Shown here piece by piece: positions 50,387 through 61,042 of a stretch of 64,000 bases of DNA. The notes under the pieces are model-generated. The model saw nothing but the letters and a program-made list of their open reading frames with translations. It was not told the DNA's origin and did no database searches. Source of the DNA: Gracilariopsis chorda (taxonomy: Eukaryota > Rhodophyta > Florideophyceae > Gracilariales > Gracilariaceae); the NCBI GenBank assembly GCA_003194525.1, contig NBIV01000061.1, positions 1 to 64,000 on the forward strand, in the 5' to 3' direction. The position numbers were made by a program, and so were the translations under genes. Positions within the stretch are counted from its first letter, which is position 1; every line of letters begins with the position of its first letter.

Positions 50387-51706
50387 ATGAACAACTATTC
50401 TCAGTATTCGATTCATGCTGTGTTACTCTGCGTTTTCGCAAGTGCAGTTGTATGTCAGCAAGTGGTCATCAATGCGTCTCGAGTTGTTGCGAACCTTCAC
50501 GAGCTCTCCACCCACAATGATCTGACATCCCCCGCAGTTCAAAGAATCCTTTACACAAGTAGCGACATATCGGCCAGGAAGTACATCCAGTCACTGATGC
50601 AATCGGTGGGGCTGGACGTGACACACGATGCAGTGGGTAACATTTTGGGAACTTGGCACGGAACAAGTGCCGAACCTGCCGTATTAACAGGGTCCCACAT
50701 AGACGCGATTCCTCATAGCGGAATGTACGATGGCACGCTGGGCGTCATTGGGGCGATTGAAGCAGTACGAGCACTGCGAGAATCTGGCTTTTCACCGCGA
50801 CGTAGTATTTCTGTTGTGATGTTTACATCGGAAGAGCCTACCCGGTTTGGACTTAGTTGCATTGGCAGCCGTTTACTTGTTGGTGCCCTACAAACTAAGG
50901 CTCTTGACGATCTCAAGGATGCGAGCGGGGTTTCCTTTCACGAGGCCCGGAATCAAGCCGGTTATGAAGGTGATATAAGCACGGTTCGCTTGGATGCCCA
51001 ATCGTTCTCAGCATTCGTAGAGTTACACATCGAACAAGCTGATGTCCTGGAAACTACTGGAGTGAATATTGGCGCAGTGACACATATCGCTGCACCGGCA
51101 GCAGCAGAAGTGACGTTTGAAGGGAGCGGTGGCCACGCAGGGAGCTGGCTCATGAAGTACCGAAATGATGCGGGACTTGCTGGCGCACAACTAGCGCTTG
51201 CTGTGGAGCGGATAGCTCTAGACAGAGGCGATGATTGCGTAGCTACTACAGGAAAGTTTGAAGTATTCCCAGGAGCCATCAACAGTGTCCCCAAAATCGC
51301 AAGACTTGGCATTGATGTCAGGGATGTGAACTTGGAAAGACGAGACTCCGCACTACAAGACATCGAAAAAGAAATGATGCAGATAGCAACTCTAAGAAAC
51401 GTTACGGCCAACTTCATGGTGAATAACAGAGATGACCCTGCTGCATGCGATGGCAGAGTGGTCAACGCTGTCATAGAAGAAGCCGCTGAACTAAATCTAT
51501 CTTTCAGTCAAATGGTTTCCCGGGCATATCACGATGCTCTGTTCATGGCGAAACAATTCCCGACTGGTATGATCTTCGTACCGTGCCGGAAGGGTGTGAG
51601 TCACAGACCGGATGAATTCGTTGATGAACATGACATCCATAACGGTGTTGCGGTACTAGCGGGGGTCTTGGTACGGCTTGCAGGTGAAGAAAAGACAGAG
51701 TTATAG
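50387..51706 (+). CDS. M20/M28-type amidohydrolase, probable ureidoglycolate amidohydrolase
   Basis: 439 residues from 50387; an upstream in-frame ATG (50282) would overlap the divergent 93-codon frame and hide the signal peptide. Residues 1-24 (YSIHAVLLCVFASAVVCQ) look like a signal peptide, as in plant ureidoglycolate amidohydrolase, which is an ER enzyme. The two-metal site is complete: GSHIDAI (His), GMYDGTLGVIG (Asp), SEEPTRFG (Glu pair), ELHIEQ (His) and YHDALFMA (His). GSGGHAGSWLMKYRNDAGLAGAQLALAVE and FPGAINSVPKIARLGIDVRD resemble the plant enzyme more than bacterial hydantoinase-type carbamoylases. The reaction would be ureidoglycolate to glyoxylate, ammonia and CO2, the last step of purine breakdown. 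Allantoate amidohydrolase or an N-carbamoyl amino acid hydrolase remain possible. Confidence 0.82.
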   Translation: MNNYSQYSIHAVLLCVFASAVVCQQVVINASRVVANLHELSTHNDLTSPAVQRILYTSSDISARKYIQSLMQSVGLDVTHDAVGNILGTWHGTSAEPAVLTGSHIDAIPHSGMYDGTLGVIGAIEAVRALRESGFSPRRSISVVMFTSEEPTRFGLSCIGSRLLVGALQTKALDDLKDASGVSFHEARNQAGYEGDISTVRLDAQSFSAFVELHIEQADVLETTGVNIGAVTHIAAPAAAEVTFEGSGGHAGSWLMKYRNDAGLAGAQLALAVERIALDRGDDCVATTGKFEVFPGAINSVPKIARLGIDVRDVNLERRDSALQDIEKEMMQIATLRNVTANFMVNNRDDPAACDGRVVNAVIEEAAELNLSFSQMVSRAYHDALFMAKQFPTGMIFVPCRKGVSHRPDEFVDEHDIHNGVAVLAGVLVRLAGEEKTEL

Positions 51707-52356
51707 TACATAGGAAATGTTGCGTTGTAAAGATCCTTCTGTGTTGTAGTCTTTCTACGACACTGCTTCAGACTTGATCATTGTCATACACTAGTTGTGT
51801 TGTGTCTCGTGTTCAGATTATCCAAACCAGCAAAACAGAAGCTATCTGATGAAGAGCTACCAGCCGCCTTTATGTAACTAATGCTTTGAAACGAGTTTTC
51901 TCTGGCATTCTCGCACATCCTTTTGACTCCGTATGGACTTGCATGAATCAGGCTGACTCAGACGAAACTCGTCTCAAGAAAGGGAGATATAGTGAAGTCA
52001 AGTTCTTCACGGTGAAGGAAAGGATTGCTGTTTAAAACAGGCGAAACCTGGTCGGCGTCGACGCGCCAAAGCCTTTATTCACGGTGCAGGCTAGCTCCAG
52101 CCTGCCAATTGCAAAACGAGAGGTGTCCCGACTCGGAACTTTTGAGTCGGAAGGCTACAGTACCTTACAGTATCCTATAAAATTGTGAAATTGCTCAAAA
52201 TGTAAACTATCCGATGAATCTTCCCAAAACACCGCCGGCGTACCTTCGTTCTTTGAAGGGCCCTACCATGCCTAAGAAAGTTGGTTGCCGAAGGCCGGGT
52301 AAGCAAATAAAACATTCTTTCTAGTCCCATTTTCTTCTGGGAATCTCTATCTAACT
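51707..52356. other. intergenic spacer
   Basis: Lies between two plus-strand genes. No gene or strong promoter motif seen; TCCTATAAAATTG near 52170 is TATA-like and sits about 185 bases before the SPB1 start codon. Confidence 0.4.
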
Positions 52357-55132
52357 ATGGGGAAGAAGGGTAAAGTCGGGCAGAACAGAAAGGACAAATT
52401 TTATCATCTAGCGAAAGAGCAAGGGTTTCGTTCTCGAGCATCATTCAAGTTGGTACAGCTCAATCGAAGACATGATTTTCTTTCCTCAGCTGCTCGTGGT
52501 GTCATTGATCTCTGTGCAGCTCCAGGTGGCTGGATGCAGGTTGCCCGCAAGCATATGCCTCTAGGTTCCCCATGCATTGGTATTGATCTAGTTCCCATAA
52601 AGCCAGTGCCAGGATGTGTCGGGTTAGTCGGAGACATCACCTCGGATGGGACGAAAGGTGAATTGAAGCGAGCTTTGCGTTCTTCTGGTGGTTCTGAGAA
52701 AGTAGACGTTGTCCTTAATGACGGCTCACCGAATATGGGAAAGGCATGGTTACAAGACGCGTATACACAATCTGAACTCACTTTGGCTGCCCTTAAACTG
52801 GCATCAGAATTTCTTGCACCGGGTGGTACTTTCGTGACAAAAGTTTTTTCGTTCTAATGATTACAACTCTCTCCTTTTTGTTATGAACCAACTTTTTAAC
52901 CGGGTCAACGCCACCAAACCTTCCGCAAGTCGAGCAGAGTCAGCTGAAATCTATGTCATGTGCATTAATTACAAGGCCCCGAAGTCGATTGATCCGCGTC
53001 TGCTGAGTCCGAAGTATGTTTTTAAAGACCTTGGAACTGCAAAGGATTCACTTGCGGACAAGCAGGATCTGTTTCTGAACACTGTGATGAGAGAAATGAA
53101 AAGAAGGAAAAGGCACCGTGGTGGTTATGAAGATGGAGAGAATATACTATTCAGAAGAGTGTCTATTCTTCAATTCTGTCAATCCCCTCGTCCAGTGGCC
53201 ATGATGGTGCAATCGAGCCAGTTCTCGTTTGATACTCGAGATATCGAAAACATTTCAGTCAGCCGTGAAGATGCATTGCGAATTGCGAGAACGCTAGAAT
53301 CAATGGCACAGACAACATCAGAAGTCCTCAGTTGTTGCGAAGATCTCAAGGTATTGGCTAGACGAGAGTTCAAGCTTCTTTTGAGGTGGCGCTCTGCTGC
53401 CCGCGACATGCTTCAAAAGGAGGGTATTTTATTTCCCGGTAAAGAAGATAATGAGGTAGAAGAGCAGGAGCCAGACGATCGTGAGAAAGGCTCTGAAGGA
53501 CAGAACAGCGAGGAAAACCAGGAAAGCGAAGAAGAAGACAGTGAAGAAGAGGAGTTAAAAGAAGAAATGAACAAAGCGATGGCTGAGCAAATGGCAAAGG
53601 AGAAGCGAAAGAAACGCAAAGCGAGCAAGCTGCGAAATGCTATTCAGCGAAAGATAGACATGAAAATCATTCTTCCTGATCAAGGTACTGGGTACCAAGA
53701 CAGCTCCCCAGTGGGTCTCTTTTCTCTTAATGTTGCAAACCGGGCATTAAAACATGGCGCTAATGTGACGGACATTCCAGTGGACAACTCCAACACAGTT
53801 CTAGATAATGACGACGGATATGACGGGGATGGAGAGGTGACCAAGCATGAACCTGTCGTGCCGTATAAAGCCGGTGATATCAACGCACCATGGAAAGATG
53901 ATACGAAAGAGATTGAGAAAGAGCTCGACAGATGGTACAAACTGTATTTAAGTGAAAGAAAACGAGATAAGAACGGTGTTCTTCTGCAAGAGTCAAGGGA
54001 ACGTAGACGTATGACTAAACGACAGAAGATTCGGGAAGATACGAAAGAAGAGAAGTCGGACATAGAGAAAGGCGAAGACAAGAAAGCTGATCTCGAAGTT
54101 GACTCCTCAGAGTCAAGCAGCGAAGAGGACCCAACAGATGACGAGCATCACATTCCCAAGCAGAAATCCACTTCCCGAGAAGCGTCACTTTGGTTTTCGC
54201 AGCCTGTGTTTCAAGACATCCCTGGCCTTTATTCATCTGACAGTGAAGACGAGCATGATCACGCACCCCTGAGTCGTAAGAAGCAACGCCACGGAGAAGA
54301 AGACTTGGCAGATGCGATGGATGAATCTAACATCGAGGACGACGCTCAGGAGAACTTCTCCCGAGCGGCTAAAGCGGAAGCGCGTTCTATAGCTGCCAAA
54401 TCAGAGAAAAGGAAAAATGAAGACGAGGCGTTTGAGGTCGTCCCAATGGAATCGGAAAAGTTATCCACCAAACCAAAGAGAGGGAAGGGTGATGAAGAAG
54501 AAGATTTGAGTGACTCATCTTTTCACTCGTCTGACTATGACACAGATGAGAAAGCTGAAATGGTTGCGATTGGAAAGCGCATGCGGCAGTCGAAAAACGA
54601 AGCAAATGATGTATTGGACGAGGCTTATAACAGATACACTTTCGATGATCCAGCGTCTCTTCCACGGTGGTTTGCAGATCCCGATCCAACATACCGTCAA
54701 CGACAACCACCTGTTACGAAAGAACAAGTGCTGGAGATGAAGGAATATATAAAGTCTCTCCAAGCTATGCCTACTAAGAAAGAAAGAGAGGCCAAGGCAC
54801 GAAAGAGGGCCCGAATCGCCAAGAAAATGGAAGCCATGAAGGCCAAAGCCAATAGTATCGCAGAGCAAGCAGACATACCTGCAAGCTCGCGAATGAGAGC
54901 TATTGAAGAGTTGTACAAGAAGGCGATGAAGTCTGACAAGAACAGTAAGAAAGGAAAAGGAAAGCAATATCAAGTGGTCAAGCCCACGGGGAGAATAACA
55001 GTCGGAAAGAACATATCCAAAGGAAGGAAAGGGGCCAAAGGAGCTAGAACGGTTCTGGTCGATAAAAGGATGAAAGCTGATAAGAGAGGCCTTGCGAAGG
55101 CTCAAAAGAAAAAAGGGAAGTCCAAGAAGTAG
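52357..55132 (+). CDS. SPB1: SPB1/FTSJ3-type 2'-O-ribose methyltransferase of pre-60S ribosomes, with a one-base frame offset
   Basis: Two abutting frames (52357-52857 and 52883-55132) make one gene of about 924 residues. Spb1 methylates a G in the A-loop of 25S/28S rRNA in the nucleolus. FtsJ domain: Lys31 (ASFKLVQLN), SAM motif [11 protein letters not shown] at 51-61, Asp122 (VVLNDGSPN) and Lys162 (GTFVTKVF); the last tetrad residue is in AEIYVMC of the second frame. Then a DUF3381-like middle, long acidic Glu/Lys coiled regions and the SPB1_C end ([52 protein letters not shown]). The frames are offset by one T in the 6-T run 52844-52849; with five T's the conserved [19 protein letters not shown] reads through. 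Sequencing indel, true mutation or +1 shift are possible. Confidence 0.9.
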
Positions 55133-57064
55133 TGCTTTGACGTCGAGTACCCTCGTGGATCTGTACCATTATGGGGAACGGAAGATTAGTAACTCACCGT
55201 TTGCCAAGAAGGAAGATACAAGAATTTTGAAGCATTGAACTACTCCAGAGTGCACAGTGGTGAGCAAAACCGTGTTTGATATCGAAGAGAGCTGGACGTT
55301 TATAACCTATTCAGTCCATGCGTTCCACGAACTGTATGTGCGCAGGGGAATGACACTGACAAAGTCGCCTAAACTGTGAATGAATCTCGCAATATCGTTG
55401 CTGTGCTTCTGGTTTCATTTCAGAAGACTTGCTGGTGTTAGGCTATACCAATATACAACTTCGCAGTCTTAGTACGTTACTCCTGTTCCTGTTCAGTTCT
55501 CACGCTGCCAATGCCAATGATGTTATTTGTCTTAGCTCTATCGGAATTTGCATCAACTGGCGATAAGACGACCATTCGAACTTTCGTTCGACATCAACCA
55601 TATAAGCTGAGGCACTGCGCAGTTCTGAATTCGGGCTTCTGCTTCATCAGCAAACTGACTCCTAGTTTTCTTGTCACACACTTTCGGGTCGAAGGTTTGT
55701 TTCTAGAATGTGATTTTGGCCTTGTCTGGGATTGTTTGAGTTAACATTAACTGCAACGGTATCATTCGCGGCTTTGGAATCTGCTTGGGCTACCAGGATA
55801 CCCAGAGTTAGCTTTGGCGCACCGGATTCTGAATATGTACGTTTCTACCCATTTCTATGAACCCTTCTTTGCCGATGACGAAACAGTATAGCGTTTCTCT
55901 CACGGAATGTTTCCTTTATGGCCGACAGGACGACAACTTCTGCATACACTGAGGTGAAGGGACTGAATAACCCAAAGGCCTTATCAATTCTGATAACTAA
56001 CCATATCCGTGCGTTTCAAATGTGATCGTCGCGTGTAGGAGGTTTTGATTGCGTCCACAAAGCTGAAATCGTTTTGCTTGCTTTTGAACGCCGCAAGAAC
56101 GCTTTCCAATAGCTAATGCCGTTTATGTGAACCGTCTGGTGAAGGCCACTGACTTCGTGGTACTCACAGTGTGAGTATTGTCTTCGCCCTCAAAAGTCCG
56201 TATCGTTGACAACGTCCCTTGCAGAATTGTTGTCTCCAGATTCTTTAACTCCATCCTTCTCCGCCGCCGTACCTCGATACACTATACCGCAATCGCCATA
56301 TTGGATAATAGCCGAACGCAACATCAAGAGTGGAGCCTTCATTGTTTGAAACTAGAGCATCACGCACTACGATCGATATCAACTTCCGCCATGAAGAACA
56401 TGTCACTGCTACAATGCAAACTCCCGTATTCTTCTGAGCGGCATGTGAATACAAGAAAATGCGGTTCCCTGGAGCGCTTTCTCAAATGCCATCAATACTT
56501 GCGTCGGTACGTTCTTCTGGTTTCATGAAACGTAATGATGATAAACGGCACGATATCTGTCACTGATTGTCGATTTTTTTGGTGCGACGAGACGAAGACA
56601 CTCTGGCCTTATTGCTTTACCGCACTCTGAGACCTCGATCATTAATTATTTTCCCTTTTTCGAAAATGGAATGTTGCTAACCATCCGAGTTTGTTACTTG
56701 CCCCTCCTAGATGATGCTTTTTGTTCTTCATTACGCGCGAAGTATCTAATTATATCATATTTGGTAATGAAGGAAGAGACAACAACACACACGCAACAAA
56801 ATGTTTTGCAAGCGGATAGAGCTAGAAGATTCTTCACTATTGTTTGGAGTAGGGATTGAAGGGGAAGCCGATGCCGATGGAGAGATGTTTCCCTTGTCTT
56901 TCTAACAATTCGAAAGGACGGTGGCAATCTAATTTGAAACAAAGCTACTGTACAAAGTCGTATCTATAAGAAGAAGGGCGCAAAGGTGTTGAAAGCCACA
57001 AAGACACAAAGACACACAAGATGAAAGAAAACTGTTATTTATATGAAGGCCCTATCTATACAAA
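55133..57064. other. intergenic, no gene recognised
   Basis: Only short frames (for example 55511-55744 and 56178-56528) with no domain. A short A/G-rich (CAAAGACA)-like repeat lies near 56996-57017. Nothing else seen. Confidence 0.45.
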
Positions 57065-57454
57065 TCATCTATCGCACTCGTATCGCCATCTCTTCTTTGG
57101 AGGGAGGCGGAGACGTTGAGATGATGAAAGAGTGAGTTTCACTCTTTTGCGGCTGGCCTTCGAGCCGCCCCCCTTGCTTCGCGCAGCCTGATGATCTAAC
57201 TCGGCTTGCACTGCTTTGGGGGTCTTCCGCCGGATGCGTTTGCACTCCGGCGAAAGGATGTTTTCCTCCGACATGCCGTTGGACCGCTTTCGCTTTTGTC
57301 CTTGGCTTTTGTCGGCCTCCTCCTGCACGCAGTTGGCGACCTCCACCAGCGATACGGGACCAGCCAGAGTCATTGTGGATAGTCCCTCGCTATGTGGTGG
57401 AGCTTTCACCTTGTTGGCCTTCTCGCGCTTTGAGCTGAGCTTCGAGAGAGCCAT
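57065..57454 (-). CDS. possible basic nuclear protein, unknown
   Basis: 129 residues from the ATG at 57454. Rich in Lys/Arg/Ser with nuclear-localisation-like clusters KRKR, KRIRRK and PPKKRWRYE, and an early segment that may be helical. A second minus-strand frame just upstream (57680-57390, another phase) has a convincing helical stretch (DAMIAVKLCQRAEHQLKIANTVREMRDAQIYD), and 58387 downward has a basic/acidic start (MNLGRRRRKVPVRMSDYEEELES). These may be exons of one gene, but I could not find consensus splice sites that join them. Confidence 0.35.
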   Translation of the reverse strand: MALSKLSSKREKANKVKAPPHSEGLSTMTLAGPVSLVEVANCVQEEADKSQGQKRKRSNGMSEENILSPECKRIRRKTPKAVQAELDHQAARSKGGGSKASRKRVKLTLSSSQRLRLPPKKRWRYECDR

Positions 57455-57680
57455 TGCGGTTGCGTGAGGGAGGATGGGGTGGAAGACATTGCTCATCCCC
57501 AACGTCTATCGGCCTTTTGTACTCTTGTATTGTCGCTTGGTTGTCGTAGATTTGCGCGTCCCGCATTTCACGGACGGTGTTCGCAATCTTCAATTGATGT
57601 TCAGCACGCTGACACAATTTGACGGCGATCATAGCGTCACTCTTATGTTCGCCAGAAGAAGCGAATGCGAAATGTAACAA

Positions 57681-59169
57681 GAGAACCGCGTAACCTGAGA
57701 TCTACAAATATCTGCGTCACATGTTGTCGTTCGAATTGAAAGGTAGCGTGCATGGAACTGATCATTCCCTGTTTTACAAGCCTAACTCTGTCAGGTTGTT
57801 GCTTTCCATTCCCCCTATCTACTTGGAACCCCTCAGACATGAGCCCAGGACTGGCCTAGCTCCGTGGACGTGTCACGGTAGGGTATTCTTCACTAATGCG
57901 AACGCAAATAGGATTCGCTCGGACGTCATGGTTTGAATATACAACGAACACGGGGTGTGTTGGAAGACATTGTCGCAAGTTGTAATTCTATCCCGAAGAT
58001 CGGCTTTCATACCCCTACTCACCGTCACAGGGCGATACCGCCACCGTTGTGCGGATCAGATTTGTGTTGTATTGTACGTTTTGGGCGTGTGTCACCTTAT
58101 TCCGACGACATAGTAGAGCATTCTGCGACGAAAAAGTGATGAGATCTGATTCAATGGTGTGAAGGGGGCGAGGCGTGGAGTTCTTGGAGACACGCAGTTG
58201 TAGCCGTCACGGTCATTAGAAACAGAAAGGTAACTTGTCTTAAAAGCCAATTGGAAAGGACGTTGGCAAGGGGGTTGCCTTTTGCGGCTTTGGATTCCAG
58301 TTCCTCTTCGTAGTCTGACATGCGCACTGGAACCTTTCTTCGTCGGCGGCCCAGATTCATGTCGTCACGAGGACGGTCAGAAATCATATGCCAAGTATAG
58401 CCAGTTCAGATTAAATCATCTACAGTAATAGTAAAATAGGCACTTATGCGATGGCGACTGTCCTTTCGGTATCGCTAAAGGTCTTCCTTCAGTTCATGCT
58501 TAGGCAACTAGTACGGACTCTTTAACGCTAACCCTTCAGCCATTTCCTTGACTGGTTTACTGTAAAAGCTACTACAAAAGCTTAACGTAAAGAGGGGCAC
58601 ATGCGATCCGCCTTCACGTGGTGTGCCTGACTTCTCTTATCTCTAGGGAAGCGAAACGGATCTGCGGTCGGGTCTCCAAGGGAGACCAACATATATCAAT
58701 GCTATGTAGGAATTATACATAGGCACCTATCAAGAGAGAGAGAGAAACGTAAAGAGCAATCAATGGGCCGTAGTCAACACTTGATTCAATATCTTGTAAT
58801 GCGTTGACTGAAAGACGAAAGAAACGTCCTAACCTTGTCCTAATGGAGTAGATATGACTACTACTCGCCTCGCATAATAGATGAAGTTCCACCGGACTAG
58901 AAGCCAAATGGGTTCGCGACCGGATCTACGTAGGAAATTAGCCGTGAAGTACAGATTGGGTTCTAGAGTTAATACCGTATCCTCGGAGTCAGAGCCGCGA
59001 AGCCCATATAACATAAACAGACAGACAGCTAATCACTCGTCGCGAAGCCTAGTCCTTCTACACAAGGCAAGAAGGCAAGTGCCAGTTTACTTTTACATGA
59101 TGCGCAAGGAGTATCAACGGCAAGCAAGACGTCTTTTAAGGTAAGCAGTACATTTCGCTTGCTTGCTCA
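57681..59169. other. intergenic with possible exon and short repeats
   Basis: Contains the possible exon mentioned for the preceding gene (58387 to about 58230, minus), a 7-bp hairpin at 58671-58687, a short (GA)n run at about 58731-58744, and an open plus-strand frame 58881-59144 (87 codons, basic) without a recognised domain. Confidence 0.35.
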
Positions 59170-60183
59170 TCATAACCGTGATCTTCGCAAGGAACTCGTT
59201 GAGGGCGGTCGGGCCGTTTTCCACCTTGATACTGTGGCTGTGATAAGTCCATGAGGTTCATCTGACGGAATGAATACATCGTCTTCAAAAAGAATGCCGT
59301 TCTGTTGATACACTGGAAGGCTGCAAGGGAGAAAGTGCAAGTTTGGCAGGGAAAATGTCACTGTGTCAATCTCCTTCACCGTTTCGATAGCAGCGCTTGC
59401 CATCTTGAAGAGAGTTTCCTGAACTCCTTTGCTGTAGATTCCAGTCTTGGGTGGTCCGAAAAACTGTCCCAGCGCTGCATCACGGATTTGTCTGTGTATC
59501 CCGTCGAAATCGAGGCGAAGTAGTTCTGAGAGTTTTGTCCTGGTGTAGGTCCATTTCACGTCTAGGGTAGTAGCCAGTATTCTTTCCGTGGTCTCTGGGA
59601 GAGTAGTGTAGTTATCGCGCAAGAAGTTCGCCCAACCACTTTGAGTTGTCTTCATCACGCTCAAACTACAACGCATTGTAGTCGGTAAAGTTAGCATGCT
59701 ATGTTAGCACATGATGGACCGGACGCTGAATGATAATCGTACCTTTGCAACCCTGACTGAAGAACCACTCTATCTTTGTTCATAAACACATCGCACATGC
59801 GAATACCGTCTCCAGATAATACAAACCCGTGTGCGTGCGGAACGCCGTCTTTTTTCAAACCGTTTCCATGGCCGTTCTTTTATCATTATTCTTACTGCTT
59901 GAACATGAGAATACTCTTCTACAAACTGCTTCCCCAACGCGAGTGCAAACTGTTCTGGACAGGACATGGGATGATTCTTGGCGAGCATGTAAACGTGGTT
60001 CTTACATGTATCTGTAGCGACCACAAGACGATTATCTCCTGCGGTAAAAGAGCTGTCAGTTCCGCCGTGAAGCTCAATGAGGACTGTGAGTTCGATAATG
60101 TCATGCTTCTCTGTGCCACGAGTGACTTTAGCCACACGGACTCGTGCTTTCCCATGTTTAGCTGCCTTTAGTTCTGGTGGCAT
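59170..60183 (-). CDS. urate oxidase (uricase), peroxisomal, with a one-base frame offset
   Basis: Two exons: 60183-59743 and 59665-59170, joined across a 77-bp intron (GTACGA donor, two GCTAAC branch-like sites), about 311 residues. Uricase oxidises urate to 5-hydroxyisourate in peroxisomes, the first step of ureide formation. Exon 1 has KHGKARVRVAKV (active-site Lys), GDNRLVVATDTCKNHVYMLAK (catalytic Thr in ATDT) and YSHVQAVRIMIKERPWKRF. Exon 2 has VMKTTQSGWANFLRDNYTTLPETTERILATTLDVKWTY, SLPNLHF and PSDEPHGLI. It ends in Ser-Arg-Leu, a PTS1 peroxisome signal. In exon 1 the frame is off by one base at the 6-base A run 59850-59855 (T on the plus strand): with five, the conserved DGVPHAHGFVLSGDGIR follows. 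Sequencing error or recent mutation cannot be told apart here. Confidence 0.9.
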
Positions 60184-61042
60184 GGTTGTGCAACACAGAC
60201 AACAAGACGTTTCTGTGACTGATCTCGTAGTGACTATGGGATTCGATCTGATATACCTTTCGGTAGTTCAACGAACTAGACGAAATGGACGCAGTGCGGT
60301 GAGTTGCTATGAGCGATCGTCACTACCTGTATCCTGGCTGGCGATAGCCTTCCCCTTTACCCCTGGACCAGGGCAAAGTTGGATGTTGCGCTGCTGAGTG
60401 AGACAGGGATATATCACGTCAAACGGCGTCATCCGCAGTGGCGGCAGGACTTTTGCCTCCTCTCTCCGCATACTCCTGATGCTCGCAGGAGATGAGTGAG
60501 ATCCGAAAACCTTAATTTTTGGAAAAACCTAAGACGCTTGGCTTTTTAGAAACCTCAAAGCCGTACATGCGTTTATGCAAAACCATCGCGCTCCTAGAGT
60601 AGATTGGTGCTTCTCTACCCTTGTAGGCACTCAGATTGCACGTCCAACGCGATACGCAACCTCTACACTCAGCTTTGCAATCAAACCGCTTGCGTTTAGA
60701 TAACTGCTGCACTGCTTTCAACACCTTCCGCGACTCTTGTGACGGAGGAGACGTCTGACCATTAACTTCGCGCATATATTTGAGGTTTCTGTCGTTAAGC
60801 TTTCGCTCAAGCTTAAGAAACGCGAACACCCTCCGCAGGGTTTGCGGGGACGTAAACCTTTTCTACGCCATATAACTGCTATAGCAAGCTTTCCGAAAAC
60901 GTCAGTCTCGTACTCCGGACTCTGAATTGGGAACAGCGCTTGTGCACACCCTTTGGGGTCATTCCAAACAGTTTGACAGGGTTACAACTGTTTGGGTAAT
61001 CTAGATCTTCAGGCCGCGTTAGCGCAACTTTCGATATCACAC
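60184..61042. other. divergent intergenic spacer
   Basis: Between the uricase start (minus) and the large open frame starting at 61043 (plus). Apart from the possible Cys-rich frame at 60512-60829 I see nothing; no clear TATA box. Confidence 0.4.
60512..60829 (-). CDS. possible small Cys-rich protein, unknown
   Basis: 105 residues. A basic helical first half (LKLERKLNDRNLKYMREV, KVLKAVQQLSKRKR) is followed by DCKAECRGCVSRWTC, a Cys cluster that could bind zinc, and a basic end. No family recognised. It lies upstream of, and divergent from, the large gene at 61043. It could be a transposase zinc-finger remnant or a chance frame. Confidence 0.3.
   Translation of the reverse strand: MFAFLKLERKLNDRNLKYMREVNGQTSPPSQESRKVLKAVQQLSKRKRFDCKAECRGCVSRWTCNLSAYKGREAPIYSRSAMVLHKRMYGFEVSKKPSVLGFSKN

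Noticed and set aside
52844-52849. Programmed ribosomal frameshift in SPB1
   Set aside because: Not ruled out, but Spb1 homologues are not known to use one, and the same homopolymer offset in uricase makes an indel more likely.
57390-58387. Joining the three minus-strand frames into one gene
   Set aside because: Only a non-consensus donor (GTTACC) and a 575-bp intron would link the first two, and nothing consistent links the third.
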